Below are positions 33,837-43,584 of a stretch of DNA of 64,000 nt, piece by piece. The stretch is from an uncultured Halomonas sp. GTDB taxonomy: Bacteria > Pseudomonadota > Gammaproteobacteria > Pseudomonadales > Halomonadaceae. The first letter of the stretch is position 1. Each line of letters begins with the position of its first letter. The translations under genes were made by a program, and so were the position numbers. The DNA lies in the NCBI RefSeq assembly GCF_946887195.1, contig NZ_CAMPKE010000009.1, forward strand, positions 1-64,000, written 5' to 3'. The notes below the pieces were generated by a model that worked only from the letters and a program-made list of their open reading frames with translations, did no database searches and was not told the origin of the DNA.

Positions 33837-34946
33837 CTACCTATCCATACGCGGAAAATGCCGTGCAAGATGCGCGCGTTCCTCGAGTACCCGCACAACG
33901 CTGGATGGCGACAGGTAATGATCGACTCGTTCGGCGACGTGAGCAATCAACGCGTCCTCGCTGAGCGAGGCGGACCAATCCTCGCCACTGGCCTGCGCGT
34001 CTCGCTGCGCGGTATGCAGGACGCGCCACTTGGCACACCAGGTCAGCGACCACAGCCACATACCGCGGCGAGCCTCCAGCAGCGAGGCGGTGTCGATGAG
34101 ATCGAAGCGCCGCGCATCGCGCATGGCATCGATCCAACAGGCGGTGAAGCGGCGAATGTCAGCGGTGCCAAGTACGGCATGGCTCGCTGGATCCCAGGTG
34201 GTCGAGGTGTACAGGCTGGCGTGAGCGAGATCCATGCCGGGGATGCCGTAGCGGCATTTCTCCAGATCGACGAGGATAGCTTCGCCCTGCGCGGTAATCA
34301 GGAAATTGCCGGGATGGGCATCGAAGCTGATCAGTGTCTTGGCATCGCTTCGGCGCTCATCGAGCGCGGCATGCAGGCACTCGATCTCATCCGTTATCCG
34401 CTGGGCCGTCGCGGCATCGAGTCGTGCCTGCGGCAGATAAGCGGCCTGGGCCTCGATCTCGGTGAGCAGCGCTTGCCAGGGATGCTCGGGGGCGTGCAGG
34501 GGCGGACGCTGCGCAGCGGACGGTAATGCCAGCGCATGAAAACTGGCCAGCGCCCGGGCGATGGCCGGCAGGTCGTCGGGCAGCCGCGCCGCACGGCCCT
34601 CGATGGCCGATACCAGCAAGCCGCCACGTGGCAGGGATTCGCTGGGTGGCAGCACAGTGTGCAGCGTGGGGGCGTGACCACCTTGCGCGGCGCGCTGAAA
34701 GCAGGCCGCTTGATAGGTCAGGTTATCGGCCACGCCAAGGTCCATCTGGCTCTGCTTGGGCAGCCGCGCGACCCAGTCGTCGCCGTCGCGGCGATGCAGC
34801 CAGACGTGATCGTGCGCCAGACCGGTATCGGCCATGGGTTGCAGCGAAACGACATCGACGCCTGCTTCGTTCAATGCCTGACGCAGCCCGGCGAGTTGCC
34901 GGTCCGTTCGATGCGTGTGGCCAGTGCCGAATTGGGGAGACGTCAT
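33837..34946 (-). CDS. APH/ChoK-family phosphotransferase
   Basis: A 369-residue kinase-like protein of the aminoglycoside phosphotransferase/choline kinase superfamily. The catalytic loop is SFDAHPGNFLI (Asp and Asn, about residue 256) and the metal-binding Asp is in ILVDLEKCRYGIPGMDLAH. The N-lobe shows DHVWLHRRDGDDWVARLPKQ with the ATP-binding Lys region. Thiamine and choline kinases have this fold; with ynjBCD next door, a small imported alcohol is a reasonable guess. ATG 34946 was chosen because homology begins soon after it. Confidence 0.85.
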   Translation of the reverse strand: MTSPQFGTGHTHRTDRQLAGLRQALNEAGVDVVSLQPMADTGLAHDHVWLHRRDGDDWVARLPKQSQMDLGVADNLTYQAACFQRAAQGGHAPTLHTVLPPSESLPRGGLLVSAIEGRAARLPDDLPAIARALASFHALALPSAAQRPPLHAPEHPWQALLTEIEAQAAYLPQARLDAATAQRITDEIECLHAALDERRSDAKTLISFDAHPGNFLITAQGEAILVDLEKCRYGIPGMDLAHASLYTSTTWDPASHAVLGTADIRRFTACWIDAMRDARRFDLIDTASLLEARRGMWLWSLTWCAKWRVLHTAQRDAQASGEDWSASLSEDALIAHVAERVDHYLSPSSVVRVLEERAHLARHFPRMDR

Positions 34947-34981
34947 AAGGTCGATACCGTCGAATCGAGAGTGGCCGTTTT

Positions 34982-35872
34982 TCAATATTCCCAATGCCCC
35001 GGCGGTGGCTGCCCGACGACCAGCGCGGCCACCACGAGAACACTCATGCCGACGGCGATCTCGATAGCCAGTGAGATGCCCAGGCTTTGAGGCGCGCCGG
35101 CATCGCTGCGCGGCGTCCACAGCCAGCGATTGAGTGCGCCGATGCCTAGCAGGGCGACAAAGGCCCCGGCCTTGAGTATGACCAAATGACCATATGTGCT
35201 ACCGAACAGCGCCGACCAGTCACCGATCAACACTAGACTCTGCAATAGCCCAGCGGCGGCGAGCAGTACAACGCAGGCGGTGGCGAACGTCGAGAAACGC
35301 AGCAGCAACGGTCGTAGATCGCCTCGACACCGTCGGTACGCCGCCAGCAGCCCGGGCAGACAACCCAACCATAGCAGCCCGGCAAGCACGTGCAGCATCA
35401 TTGCCGTGCGGGTGGGCCACGGCACCGCCGCACCGTGGCCAAGCAGCGGCGTCATCGATGCGACGAGCGCCATCAGACCCACGGCGATCAGGCCCAGTGC
35501 CGAACGTTGCCAACGGCACGTCATCAGCCACCACAGCAACCAGGCCAGAACGAGCAGGGCGAAGCGCCAGGATAGCGTGGCGCCGACATGCGTTTGCAAC
35601 AGCACGACGCTCAGATCGGGAAGCGCATCGGCGAGCGAGTCCGCGCCTGTCATGCTGCGGGTCAGCAGTGGCCACCACAGCAACAGACTCAGCAGGCTGA
35701 TGCACAGACCGGCATGAGTGAGCCGCTCGAGATCGCGGCGCCACGCGGGGGCGTCGGCGGCATATCGCCAATGCGTGAGTAGCGCGCTGCCAAGCCCCAC
35801 ACCGAGACCGGCGACATGGCAACTGCGTACCGCCGCCAGCCACGTCATGTCGACGATCGGCAAGTCGCTCAA
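34982..35872 (-). CDS. copD: CopD family copper resistance membrane protein
   Basis: A 296-residue inner-membrane protein with about eight predicted helices. His residues at helix ends (SCHVAGLG, PLLGHGAAVPWPTRTAMMLHVLAGLLWLG) and the last-third pattern fit the CopD/YcnJ-PcoD family, which works with CopC in copper uptake or tolerance. The start is TTG at 35872, overlapping the copC stop (TTGA), or ATG at 35848; the overlap favours coupling from the first. Only weak ribosome signals are visible at either. Confidence 0.87.
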   Translation of the reverse strand: MSDLPIVDMTWLAAVRSCHVAGLGVGLGSALLTHWRYAADAPAWRRDLERLTHAGLCISLLSLLLWWPLLTRSMTGADSLADALPDLSVVLLQTHVGATLSWRFALLVLAWLLWWLMTCRWQRSALGLIAVGLMALVASMTPLLGHGAAVPWPTRTAMMLHVLAGLLWLGCLPGLLAAYRRCRGDLRPLLLRFSTFATACVVLLAAAGLLQSLVLIGDWSALFGSTYGHLVILKAGAFVALLGIGALNRWLWTPRSDAGAPQSLGISLAIEIAVGMSVLVVAALVVGQPPPGHWEY

Positions 35873-36228
35873 TCGTCGCCGGCTACCTGAAAGGTGAATT
35901 CGCCCTCGCTGCGATGGGTATCGATCGAGGTTACCTGCCAGGTGACCCGATACGTGCCGGGTGCCAATTCGGGCAGCTCGAGATTGACGATGGAGGCATC
36001 GTCGTCCTCGGCAGCGAGCTCGCCGATAGCGATCGTCTTGCCTTGGGCATCGGTCAGCGTGACATCGCTCAGTGCGGTTTCGAGCGCTTCGCTGAAGTCC
36101 AGAGTGAGTGTTTCGGGTGCGGTTTCGATTACGCTCCCTTCGGCAGGTGTGCTGCTTTGAAGATGGCCATGGGCCAGCGCCTGGGCCGAACCCAGCATCA
36201 GCAACGCGGCAACGATGAATCGGCGCAC
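35869..36228 (-). CDS. copC: CopC family periplasmic copper-binding protein
   Basis: A 119-residue exported protein. The signal peptide is cut at ALA-HGHLQSSTPAEG, which places His at the mature N-terminus as in CopC Cu(II) sites. The beta-barrel continues with LTLDFSEALETALSDVTLTD and ends DTHRSEGEFTFQVAG, where the second copper His occurs in the family's D-x-H motif. Length is typical. First gene of the minus-strand run copC-copD-phosphotransferase-ynjBCD. Confidence 0.92.
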   Translation of the reverse strand: MRRFIVAALLMLGSAQALAHGHLQSSTPAEGSVIETAPETLTLDFSEALETALSDVTLTDAQGKTIAIGELAAEDDDASIVNLELPELAPGTYRVTWQVTSIDTHRSEGEFTFQVAGDD

Positions 36229-36262
36229 GAATATCCTCCTTCTTTCATGATATAGAGCGTTC

Positions 36263-36280
36263 AGCGCGGTGAACCGCGCT
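36263..36280. repeat. Perfect 8-base inverted repeat upstream of copC
   Basis: AGCGCGGT-GA-ACCGCGCT is an exact dyad in the 214-base gap between divergent copC and the NfeD gene, 35 bases before the copC start. It could be an operator or a hairpin in the copC leader. Confidence 0.5.
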
Positions 36281-36442
36281 TGTTTCCTGTCGCTCTTTAT
36301 TCAAACACGAATCGAAGACGCTGGCCTGCGTCATCGGCGCTCAGCATATAGGGGCCTTCATGAGCAGTCTGTTCGCCCCATGAGGAGTCAATAGCCATCA
36401 TCGACTACAGTAACGAAAGCTCCCTGCCGATCGGAGGTGGCC

Positions 36443-37846
36443 ATGCCGATGTCCCGGCCTCGCTTGCTGCGTCTGGCGCTATCCTTGCTCAGTCTGCTGC
36501 TGGCCCTGGGGCTTGCGGTGTTGGCGATGGCTCAGAGCGAAACCGCCCACGAAGGCTCGGGTCAGGCGCTGGTATTGACGATCGATGGCGGCATCGGCCC
36601 GGCCACCAGCGACTACTTCCAGCGCGGACTGGAGACGGCGGAGGAGGCTGGTGCCGGCTTGCTGATTCTGCGGCTAGATACCCCAGGTGGGCTGGATGCC
36701 TCGATGCGCGACATGATCCAGGCGATGCTCTCGGCCGAGGTGCCGGTGGTGGTGTATGTCGCGCCGGATGGGGCGCGTGCCGCCAGTGCCGGCACCTATC
36801 TACTGTATGCCAGCCACGTGGCGGCGATGGCGCCATCGACGCACCTGGGCTCGGCGACACCGGTGCGGATCGGTGGCGACGGCAGCGATCCCGGCGGCAA
36901 CGCGGATGACGACGCCAGTGAGAACGCCGAGAATAGCCCTCGGCGCGGCGAGACCGCCATGCAGCGCAAGGTGCTCGAGGATGCGGTTGCCACCATTCGC
37001 AGCCTGGCCGAGCGTCACGGCCGCAACGCCGAGTGGGCCGAGCGCGCGGTGCGCGAGGCAGTCAATCTCACCGCCCGCGAGGCGCTCGAGCGCAATGTGA
37101 TCGAGGTGATCGCGAGCGATATCGACGATCTGCTGGCCCAGATCGATGGCCGCACGGTGGTCATGTCCGATGGCCCGCGCCAATTGGCCACCGCCGGCCT
37201 CGCCATCGAGCGCATCGATCCCGATTGGCGTACCGAGTTGTTGTCGATCATCACCCATCCCAACGTGGCCTATCTGCTGATGATCGTCGGCTTCTATGGC
37301 CTGGTTTTCGAGCTGATCAGCCCGGGCGCCGTGGTCCCCGGTGTGGTCGGTGCCATCTGCCTGCTGCTGGCGCTGTACGCCTTTCAGGTATTGCCGATCA
37401 ACTACGCCGGCCTGGCGCTGATACTGTTGGGGCTGGGCTTGATCGTCGGCGAGGCGTTGATGCCGAGCTTCGGTGTTCTCGGCCTCGGCGGCATCGTCGC
37501 TTTCGTTTTCGGCTCGGTGATTCTGATGGACGACAGCCAACTCGCCGTATCGCTGCCGCTGATTGGCGGCGTGGCTCTGGTGGCCTCCGGCCTCATGCTG
37601 TGGGTGGTGATGCGCTTCATGAAGCTGCGCAAACGCCGTCCGCGTACCGGCCAGGAGGAGATGATCGGCGCGACGGCGATCGCGCTGCACGATTTCATCG
37701 GCAATGGCCATGTGCGGTTGCATGGCGAGCGCTGGAGCGCGCGCAGCGTGCTGCCGGTGAGCCAGGGCCAGCGACTCACGGTGGTCGCCATCGACGGATT
37801 GACCGTCGAGGTGACACCGCTCGATTCCCCGCCAGCGATGCGTTGA
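36443..37846 (+). CDS. NfeD family membrane-bound serine protease (long form)
   Basis: A 467-residue NfeD1b-type protein. After a signal/anchor (about 10-30), a ClpP-like protease domain (about 40-250) carries the Ser-Lys dyad: Ser in [16 protein letters not shown] and Lys in [12 protein letters not shown]. Four helices follow (about 270-390) and a C-terminal OB-fold domain (about 400-467). An acidic linker ([20 protein letters not shown]) interrupts the protease domain. Such proteases cut stomatin partners; the slipin gene comes next. GGAGG seven bases before ATG 36443. Confidence 0.92.
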   Translation: MPMSRPRLLRLALSLLSLLLALGLAVLAMAQSETAHEGSGQALVLTIDGGIGPATSDYFQRGLETAEEAGAGLLILRLDTPGGLDASMRDMIQAMLSAEVPVVVYVAPDGARAASAGTYLLYASHVAAMAPSTHLGSATPVRIGGDGSDPGGNADDDASENAENSPRRGETAMQRKVLEDAVATIRSLAERHGRNAEWAERAVREAVNLTAREALERNVIEVIASDIDDLLAQIDGRTVVMSDGPRQLATAGLAIERIDPDWRTELLSIITHPNVAYLLMIVGFYGLVFELISPGAVVPGVVGAICLLLALYAFQVLPINYAGLALILLGLGLIVGEALMPSFGVLGLGGIVAFVFGSVILMDDSQLAVSLPLIGGVALVASGLMLWVVMRFMKLRKRRPRTGQEEMIGATAIALHDFIGNGHVRLHGERWSARSVLPVSQGQRLTVVAIDGLTVEVTPLDSPPAMR

Positions 37847-37887
37847 TGTCGGCCGACGAGCCGCGTCGCGACTCAAGGAGGTGCAGC

Positions 37888-38733
37888 ATGTGGATTTCAT
37901 ACCTGGTACCGGTAGTGTTGGTGCTGCTGTTGATTGCAGCCTCGATTCGCATCTTGCCGGAGTACAAGCGCGGCGTGGTGTTCTTTCTCGGGCGCTTTCA
38001 GGCGGTCAAGGGGCCGGGGATTTTGATCATCATCCCGCTGATCCAGAAGATGGAGGTGGTCGATCTGCGTGTGATCACCATGGACGTGCCGGAGCAGGAC
38101 GTAATCTCCAAGGACAACGTCACCGTGCGCGTCAACGCGGTGCTCTATTTCCGTGTCGTCGATGCCGAGAAGGCGATCATTCAGGTCGAGCATTTCGTCA
38201 CCGCCACCAGCCAACTGGCGCAGACCACGCTGCGCTCGGTACTCGGCAAGCACGATCTCGATGAGATGCTCTCCGAGCGCGACAAGCTCAACGACGACAT
38301 TCAGGAAATCATCGACAGCTCGGCGGAGGCCTGGGGCATCAAGGTCGCCAACGTCGAGATCAAGCACGTCGATCTCGATGAGAGCATGATCCGTGCTATC
38401 GCCCGCCAGGCCGAGGCCGAGCGTGAGCGGCGCGCTAAGGTGATTCATGCCGAGGGCGAGTTGCAGGCCTCGAAGAAGCTGGTCGAGGCGGCCAACGTGA
38501 TGTCCGAGAACTCGGCGGCACTGCAGCTGCGCTACCTGCAGACCATGAGCGACATGAGCAATCGCAACGCCTCGACCATCGTCTTCCCGTTGCCGATGGA
38601 TATCATGGAAGCGTTCAAGTCGATGAATAAAGGGCCGCGCATCGGCAAGCCCAACGCAGCGCGAGAAAGCGACGATGGTGAGAGTTGGTCGAAACGCAAC
38701 GAGCAGGGCGGCGATGGCACCGATCTGGGTTAG
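37888..38733 (+). CDS. Slipin (stomatin-like SPFH protein)
   Basis: A 281-residue membrane-anchored SPFH protein. Residues 3-22 form the anchor; the SPFH domain holds [20 protein letters not shown] and [28 protein letters not shown]. The coiled region [22 protein letters not shown] precedes a C-terminus ending in a polar tail. Slipins pair with NfeD proteases in membrane microdomains. AAGGAGGTGCAGC precedes ATG 37888, 41 bases after nfeD, so the two form an operon. Confidence 0.94.
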   Translation: MWISYLVPVVLVLLLIAASIRILPEYKRGVVFFLGRFQAVKGPGILIIIPLIQKMEVVDLRVITMDVPEQDVISKDNVTVRVNAVLYFRVVDAEKAIIQVEHFVTATSQLAQTTLRSVLGKHDLDEMLSERDKLNDDIQEIIDSSAEAWGIKVANVEIKHVDLDESMIRAIARQAEAERERRAKVIHAEGELQASKKLVEAANVMSENSAALQLRYLQTMSDMSNRNASTIVFPLPMDIMEAFKSMNKGPRIGKPNAARESDDGESWSKRNEQGGDGTDLG

Positions 38734-38802
38734 AAGCTTGCCTGTGTGGCTGAATCCGGTCAGTCTGATTGACCGACCGGACAGCCGATAGAGAGCCAGA
38801 CT

Positions 38803-39744
38803 GTGTCCTCTTCTTCACTCTCCCTGCGTCAGAAGGGCCTGCTGATGACCGCGGCGGGTCCGCTGATCATCTCCCCCGATGCGCTGCTGATCAAGCTGAT
38901 CGGCATGCCCGACAGCCAGGTGCTGTTTTGGCGCGGGCTGCTCGTCGCGCTGGGGTTCCTGGCCATTGTCCTGCTGCGTAACGGTCGCCACAGTGTCGAG
39001 GCGTTCCGTCGCTGTGGCGGCACCGGCGTGGGAGTGGCATTGCTGTTCACCTGCTCGATTCTCGGTTTCGTACTCGGTAATCAGTACACCAAGGGTGGCA
39101 ACGTGCTGATGATTCTCGCCGGCGCGCCGCTGATCGCCGCGTTGCTGTCGCGCCTTTTCCTGCATGAACGGCTGCCGCCGCTGACCTGGATCGCCATCGG
39201 GCTATGTCTGGTCGGTACCTCGCTGATCGTCTTCGACGATGCTGGGCCCGGTTCCTGGGTGGGTAATGGCTTCGCCTTGCTGGCGGCGATATCGCTGGCC
39301 GGCAATTTCACGCTATGTCGCACGCGCCCAGGCATCGATATGAGTCCGATGCCGGCGCTCTCGGGGCTGTTGGTAGCGACTCTGGCACTCCTGTTCTCGC
39401 TCACCGGCGACGGCATTCGGCTACCCGATGCAACCCAGGCCGGCTGGCTGGTGCTGCTGTGCCTGATATTGCTGCCGCTTGGCTTCACGCTGATTCAGCG
39501 CGGGCCGCTGTTTCTGCCCGCCGCCGAGGTCGGCCTGCTGATGCTGCTGGAAACCGTGACCGGCACGCTATGGGTATGGTGGGTGCTCGGCGAGCGCCCC
39601 TCGATGTTGGCCTTCGTTGGCGGCGCGCTGGTGCTGGGTACGCTGCTGGCCAAGGGGTTGATCGATCTGCAGGTCGAGCGAAGCCGGCGTAACATCGCAC
39701 GGCGCGGCGTCGCTGTGGGTGAAAAGGGTGCGCGGAGCTGCTAG
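38803..39744 (+). CDS. EamA/DMT-family transporter
   Basis: A 313-residue drug/metabolite-superfamily exporter with ten predicted helices in two EamA repeats (about 15-145 and 160-290). The start appears to be GTG 38803 (MSSSSLSLRQKGLL); ATG 38845 is a shorter alternative that would cut into the first helix. Substrate unknown. It stands between the slipin and SulP genes on the same strand but with a gap on either side. Confidence 0.88.
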   Translation: MSSSSLSLRQKGLLMTAAGPLIISPDALLIKLIGMPDSQVLFWRGLLVALGFLAIVLLRNGRHSVEAFRRCGGTGVGVALLFTCSILGFVLGNQYTKGGNVLMILAGAPLIAALLSRLFLHERLPPLTWIAIGLCLVGTSLIVFDDAGPGSWVGNGFALLAAISLAGNFTLCRTRPGIDMSPMPALSGLLVATLALLFSLTGDGIRLPDATQAGWLVLLCLILLPLGFTLIQRGPLFLPAAEVGLLMLLETVTGTLWVWWVLGERPSMLAFVGGALVLGTLLAKGLIDLQVERSRRNIARRGVAVGEKGARSC

Positions 39745-40062
39745 ACTCCGCGGCTCGCAAATACGCTGCCATCCCGTTGATCGGAACCGAGTATTCCATG
39801 TCTATCGCTGCCTGCAGTCCACCCTAGCGGAGCCCCCTTCCCCGCGTGCTCCGCACGTGCCGGTGTCGTGAGCCTGGCTTGCCGTGCTTCGCTCATCGTC
39901 ATCCTGTCGTTCTACCGATACCTTGCCGTTGATTCGGCGACGTCACGGGCCAGTTGGCGATCGATCGTGCCATGGCCTGCCTTCTAGAGAGATGTCTTGC
40001 ATCGTGCGCCTCACTGGGCGATCGCGTGGGCGATGGCATTCGATAACCCACTGGAACCGAGA
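39745..40062. other. Intergenic region before the SulP gene, no gene seen
   Basis: About 320 bases with no supported gene. A GCGGAGC/GCTCCGC stem (39827-39833 with 39848-39854) with a 14-base loop may be a weak terminator or leader structure; there is no T-run. The sulP promoter presumably lies to the right. Confidence 0.4.
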
Positions 40063-41553
40063 ATGATTCGATCCATCCGACAGAGCTGGTTTTCCAACAT
40101 CAAAAACGATTCGCTGGCCGGTACCGTTGTCGCCCTGGCGCTGATTCCCGAGGCGATCGCCTTTTCGATCATCGCCGGCGTCGATCCCAAGGTCGGCCTT
40201 TATGCCTCGTTCTGCATCGCTGTGACGATCGCCTTTGCCGGCGGGCGGCCGGGGATGATCTCGGCGGCCACCGGCGCTACGGCGCTATTGATGGTCACGC
40301 TGGTTCGCGATCATGGCCTCGAATATTTGCTCGCCACGACGCTACTCACCGGGGTATTGCAGATCGTCGCCGGCTACCTGCGTCTGGGCGAGCTGATGCG
40401 CTTCGTATCGCGTTCGGTGGTCACCGGCTTCGTCAACGCGCTGGCGATCCTGATCTTCATGGCCCAACTGCCCGAGCTGACCGGCGTCACCTGGCATGTG
40501 TATGCGATGACCGCGGCGGGGCTAGCCATCATCTATCTGTTTCCGCTGCTGCCGCGAATCGGCAAGTCGGTGCCGTCGCCGCTGGTCTGCATCGTCGTGC
40601 TGACCGTGGTCTATCTGGTCTCGGGGGTGGATGTCCGCACCGTCGGCGACATGGGCGAATTGCCCGATACGCTGCCGGTATTTTTGTGGCCGGATGTACC
40701 GTTGAGCCTGGAAACGCTGAAAATCATCTTCCCCTATGCGCTGATGCTGTGCGTGGTCGGCCTGCTCGAGTCGATGATGACTGCGGCCATCGTCGATGAG
40801 CTGACCGACACGCCGAGCGACAAGAACCGCGAATGCCGGGGCCAGGGGATCGCCAATATCGGCTCCGGCCTGTTCGGCGGCATGGCTGGTTGCGCGATGA
40901 TCGGCCAGTCGGTCATCAACGTGAAATCCGGCGGGCGCACCCGGCTGTCGACGCTGGTCGCCGGCGTCGTGCTGCTGATCATGGTGGTGTTTCTGAGCGA
41001 TTGGGTCTCGCAGATCCCCATGGCCGCGCTGGTCGCGGTGATGATCATGGTCTCCATCGGTACGTTCAGCTGGGAATCGCTGCGCGATCTCAAAAAGCAC
41101 CCAACGAGCAGCAGCATCGTCATGCTCGCCACCGTGGCGGTCGTGGTCGCGACGCACAACCTGGCGATCGGCGTATTCGTCGGCGTGTTGTTAGCGTCGC
41201 TGTTCTTCGCCAACAAGGTCGGTCGGGTGCTGCATATCGGCAACGCGATGAGCGAAGACGGCCGCACCCGTGAGTATCGGGTGGTGGGGCAGGTCTTCTT
41301 CACTTCGGCGGATCGCTTCATCGATGCCTTCGATTTCAAGGAAACCGTCGAGCGCGTGCGCATCGACTTGTCGCGCGCGCACTTCTGGGATATTACCGCC
41401 GTCGGCGCGCTGGATAAGGTGGTAATCAAGTTCCGCCGCGAGGGCACCGAGGTCGAGATCGTCGGCCTCGTTGATGCCAGCGCGACCATGGTCGACCGCT
41501 TTGCGGTTTACGACAGGCCCGATGCCGTCGAGAAACTGATGAGCGGCCATTGA
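40063..41553 (+). CDS. SulP (SLC26) family inorganic anion transporter
   Basis: A 496-residue SulP transporter. The membrane domain (about 15-385) contains [19 protein letters not shown] in TM1 and the family motif region [20 protein letters not shown] (about 285-304). A C-terminal STAS domain (about 400-495) includes [20 protein letters not shown]. With a universal stress protein gene next, this looks like the SulP-Usp arrangement, in which the cargo may be bicarbonate, sulfate or another anion. ATG 40063 matches homologue N-termini; ATG 40033 is possible. Confidence 0.92.
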   Translation: MIRSIRQSWFSNIKNDSLAGTVVALALIPEAIAFSIIAGVDPKVGLYASFCIAVTIAFAGGRPGMISAATGATALLMVTLVRDHGLEYLLATTLLTGVLQIVAGYLRLGELMRFVSRSVVTGFVNALAILIFMAQLPELTGVTWHVYAMTAAGLAIIYLFPLLPRIGKSVPSPLVCIVVLTVVYLVSGVDVRTVGDMGELPDTLPVFLWPDVPLSLETLKIIFPYALMLCVVGLLESMMTAAIVDELTDTPSDKNRECRGQGIANIGSGLFGGMAGCAMIGQSVINVKSGGRTRLSTLVAGVVLLIMVVFLSDWVSQIPMAALVAVMIMVSIGTFSWESLRDLKKHPTSSSIVMLATVAVVVATHNLAIGVFVGVLLASLFFANKVGRVLHIGNAMSEDGRTREYRVVGQVFFTSADRFIDAFDFKETVERVRIDLSRAHFWDITAVGALDKVVIKFRREGTEVEIVGLVDASATMVDRFAVYDRPDAVEKLMSGH

Positions 41554-41641
41554 GGGCTTTGTTCATGACGCCGAACAACGCTATTCATTGCCGCCAGGAT
41601 GGGTTAGAACGATGGGTAGCGACAACCAAAGGGATGTGGAT

Positions 41642-42496
41642 ATGAGCGAGCATGTAATGGCCTGCATCGATGCCTCTGGCTACGCCATGGCGGTCTGCGA
41701 TTATGCCGCCTGGGCCAGCCAGCGGCTCGAGGCGCCGCTGACGTTTCTACACGTGCTGGACAATCACCTGCCACCGGACGAGGGCAATCTGTCGGGCAAT
41801 ATCGGGCTCGGCAGCCGTGAGCATCTGCTCGAGGAACTGGCGACGCTCGACGAGCGCCGTGCCAAGCTCGCCCAGGAGCAGAGCCGAGTGATGCTCGAGG
41901 CGGCGCGAGGACGCGCCGTCGAAGATGGCATCGCAGAGCCGCATACTCGCCAGCGCAACGGTGAACTGGTCGAGACGCTATCCGAGCTGGAGAGTGAAAT
42001 GCGGCTGCTGGTGCTCGGCAAGCGTGGCGAGTCGGCGCATCTGGCCAGCGAGCATATCGGTTCCAAGCTGGAGCGAGTGGTGCGTGCCATGCACCGGCCG
42101 ATCCTGATGGTGCCGGACACCTTTCGCACCCCGAAGCGGGTGATGATTGCCTTCGATGGCAGCAAGACCACCCGCAAGGGCATCGAGATGATTGCCGAGA
42201 GCCCGCTGTTCAAGGGCATCGGTTGTCACGTGGTCATGATCGGCGCCGACGACTCCAGCCTGCGAACCCAATGCGACTGGGCCCTGGATACGCTCAACAA
42301 TGCCGGTATAGAAGCGCATGGAGCGATTCGCACCGGTGAGGTGGAGGCGGCGCTGCACATCTACCAACACGAGCATGACATCGACCTGCTGGTCATGGGC
42401 GCCTATGGCCACACGCGCATTCGCCATTTGCTGGTCGGCAGCATCACGACCGCCATGTTGCGCAGCGCCGACATCCCGTTACTTCTGCTGCGCTGA
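41642..42496 (+). CDS. Universal stress protein, tandem UspA domains
   Basis: A 284-residue protein with two UspA domains (about 3-150 and 155-284). The second keeps the ATP-binding pattern G-x2-G-x9-G-S/T as GAYGHTRIRHLLVGSIT; the first has GKRGESAHLASEHIGS at the same place, also near-complete. It follows sulP by 88 bases on the same strand and probably modulates the transporter or senses cell energy state. AAGGGATG ahead of ATG 41642 supports this start over an upstream one. Confidence 0.9.
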   Translation: MSEHVMACIDASGYAMAVCDYAAWASQRLEAPLTFLHVLDNHLPPDEGNLSGNIGLGSREHLLEELATLDERRAKLAQEQSRVMLEAARGRAVEDGIAEPHTRQRNGELVETLSELESEMRLLVLGKRGESAHLASEHIGSKLERVVRAMHRPILMVPDTFRTPKRVMIAFDGSKTTRKGIEMIAESPLFKGIGCHVVMIGADDSSLRTQCDWALDTLNNAGIEAHGAIRTGEVEAALHIYQHEHDIDLLVMGAYGHTRIRHLLVGSITTAMLRSADIPLLLLR

Positions 42497-42520
42497 TTCA
42501 TCACTCAACGAGGAAATAGC

Positions 42521-42883
42521 ATGACCCTAATGCGTCACGACACCCAGACTCGCATGAGCCGCGCCGTCATCCACAATGGCGTTGCCTACCTGTGTGGCCA
42601 GGTGAGCGGTCCCGAAGCCCGTCACGGCGATATCACCGAGCAGACTCAGAGCATGCTGGCGCGTGTCGATGGATTGCTCGAAGAGATCGGCTCCGATCGC
42701 GAGCACCTGCTCTCGGCGACGCTCTATCTGAAAGAGGGCGAGGATTTCGCCGCCATGAACGCGGTCTGGGATGCCTGGGTACCGCAGGGGCATGCGCCGG
42801 CGCGAACCTGCGTTACCGCACCGATGCCCGCCGCTGAGTTGAAGGTGGAGATTACCGTGACCGCGGTAGTGAAAGATCGCTAA
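42521..42883 (+). CDS. RidA family protein
   Basis: A 120-residue RidA/YjgF/UK114 protein. The trimer active-site Arg is in [11 protein letters not shown] (about residue 92) and the C-terminal [10 protein letters not shown] carries the conserved Glu. True RidA hydrolyses reactive 2-aminoacrylate from PLP enzymes; this looks like one of the broader 'Rid' subgroups. ACGAGGAAATAGC lies before ATG 42521. It overlaps the convergent downstream gene by four bases at the stop codons. Confidence 0.92.
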   Translation: MTLMRHDTQTRMSRAVIHNGVAYLCGQVSGPEARHGDITEQTQSMLARVDGLLEEIGSDREHLLSATLYLKEGEDFAAMNAVWDAWVPQGHAPARTCVTAPMPAAELKVEITVTAVVKDR

Positions 42884-43485
42884 TCGTCGTTCTCACTAGC
42901 CCGCGATGGCTGCGGCTGATAGCGCAAGAAGGCTTTCAGCCGCTCTTCATTCGCTTCGCCGACATGGCACAACTGGTCGGCGACTTCCGCATACTGGCGC
43001 AGCACGGGTTCGATCAACCGCAGTCGCGGGCCGTCGCCCTTGGCGTCGTCGGCCTCGATGGCCAGCCACTCGAACAGTTGCCCCAGACGCTGATAGTTCG
43101 GGTCGCCGCGCCCGGTGTTACCGCGCAGCGCATCGATCGCCAGGCAACGCTGTACGCTGCGCTTGTTGGGATCCAGGCTCTCCTTGTCGAGCAGCCGCTC
43201 GGCCTGATTCACGAAGCGCTCCATCAACTGCGCGACTTCCATGCTGCGCTGTTCGCGCCGCTGGGCGTCGAGGCTCGCCAACAGGGCACGCTGTTGCGTC
43301 CCCTGCGTGTTAACCAGGACGATCAGCAGAATCAATAATCCCATGCCGGCGGTTAGTGCCAGGGCATAAAAGCTCAGTGGTACCAGCATGGCGACGGGTA
43401 TCGGCCAGCCGAGATCGCTGGCCGCGATGCCGAGTGCGGCCAATGCCAGCGTAGCCAGCACCACGAAAACGATCGGTGTTCTCAC
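42880..43485 (-). CDS. Hypothetical inner-membrane protein with cytoplasmic helical domain
   Basis: A 201-residue protein of no family I recognise. Two N-terminal helices (about 3-24 and 33-57) are followed by a charged helical cytoplasmic region ([20 protein letters not shown]..., about 60-200) that probably forms a coiled coil and bundle. I chose GTG 43485, because TTGGAGAACCGC puts GGAG seven bases ahead of it; a TTG four codons upstream overlaps that site. It is convergent with the ridA-family gene. Function unknown. Confidence 0.72.
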   Translation of the reverse strand: MRTPIVFVVLATLALAALGIAASDLGWPIPVAMLVPLSFYALALTAGMGLLILLIVLVNTQGTQQRALLASLDAQRREQRSMEVAQLMERFVNQAERLLDKESLDPNKRSVQRCLAIDALRGNTGRGDPNYQRLGQLFEWLAIEADDAKGDGPRLRLIEPVLRQYAEVADQLCHVGEANEERLKAFLRYQPQPSRASENDD

Positions 43486-43584
43486 GCGGTTCTCCAAATC
43501 GGCAGGAAGCGACCAGGTAGCCTGTCGCTTATTGGCTATCGGCCGATTGCAAAAAAAACTTAGCGGATCGCGACCGGATCGGCG

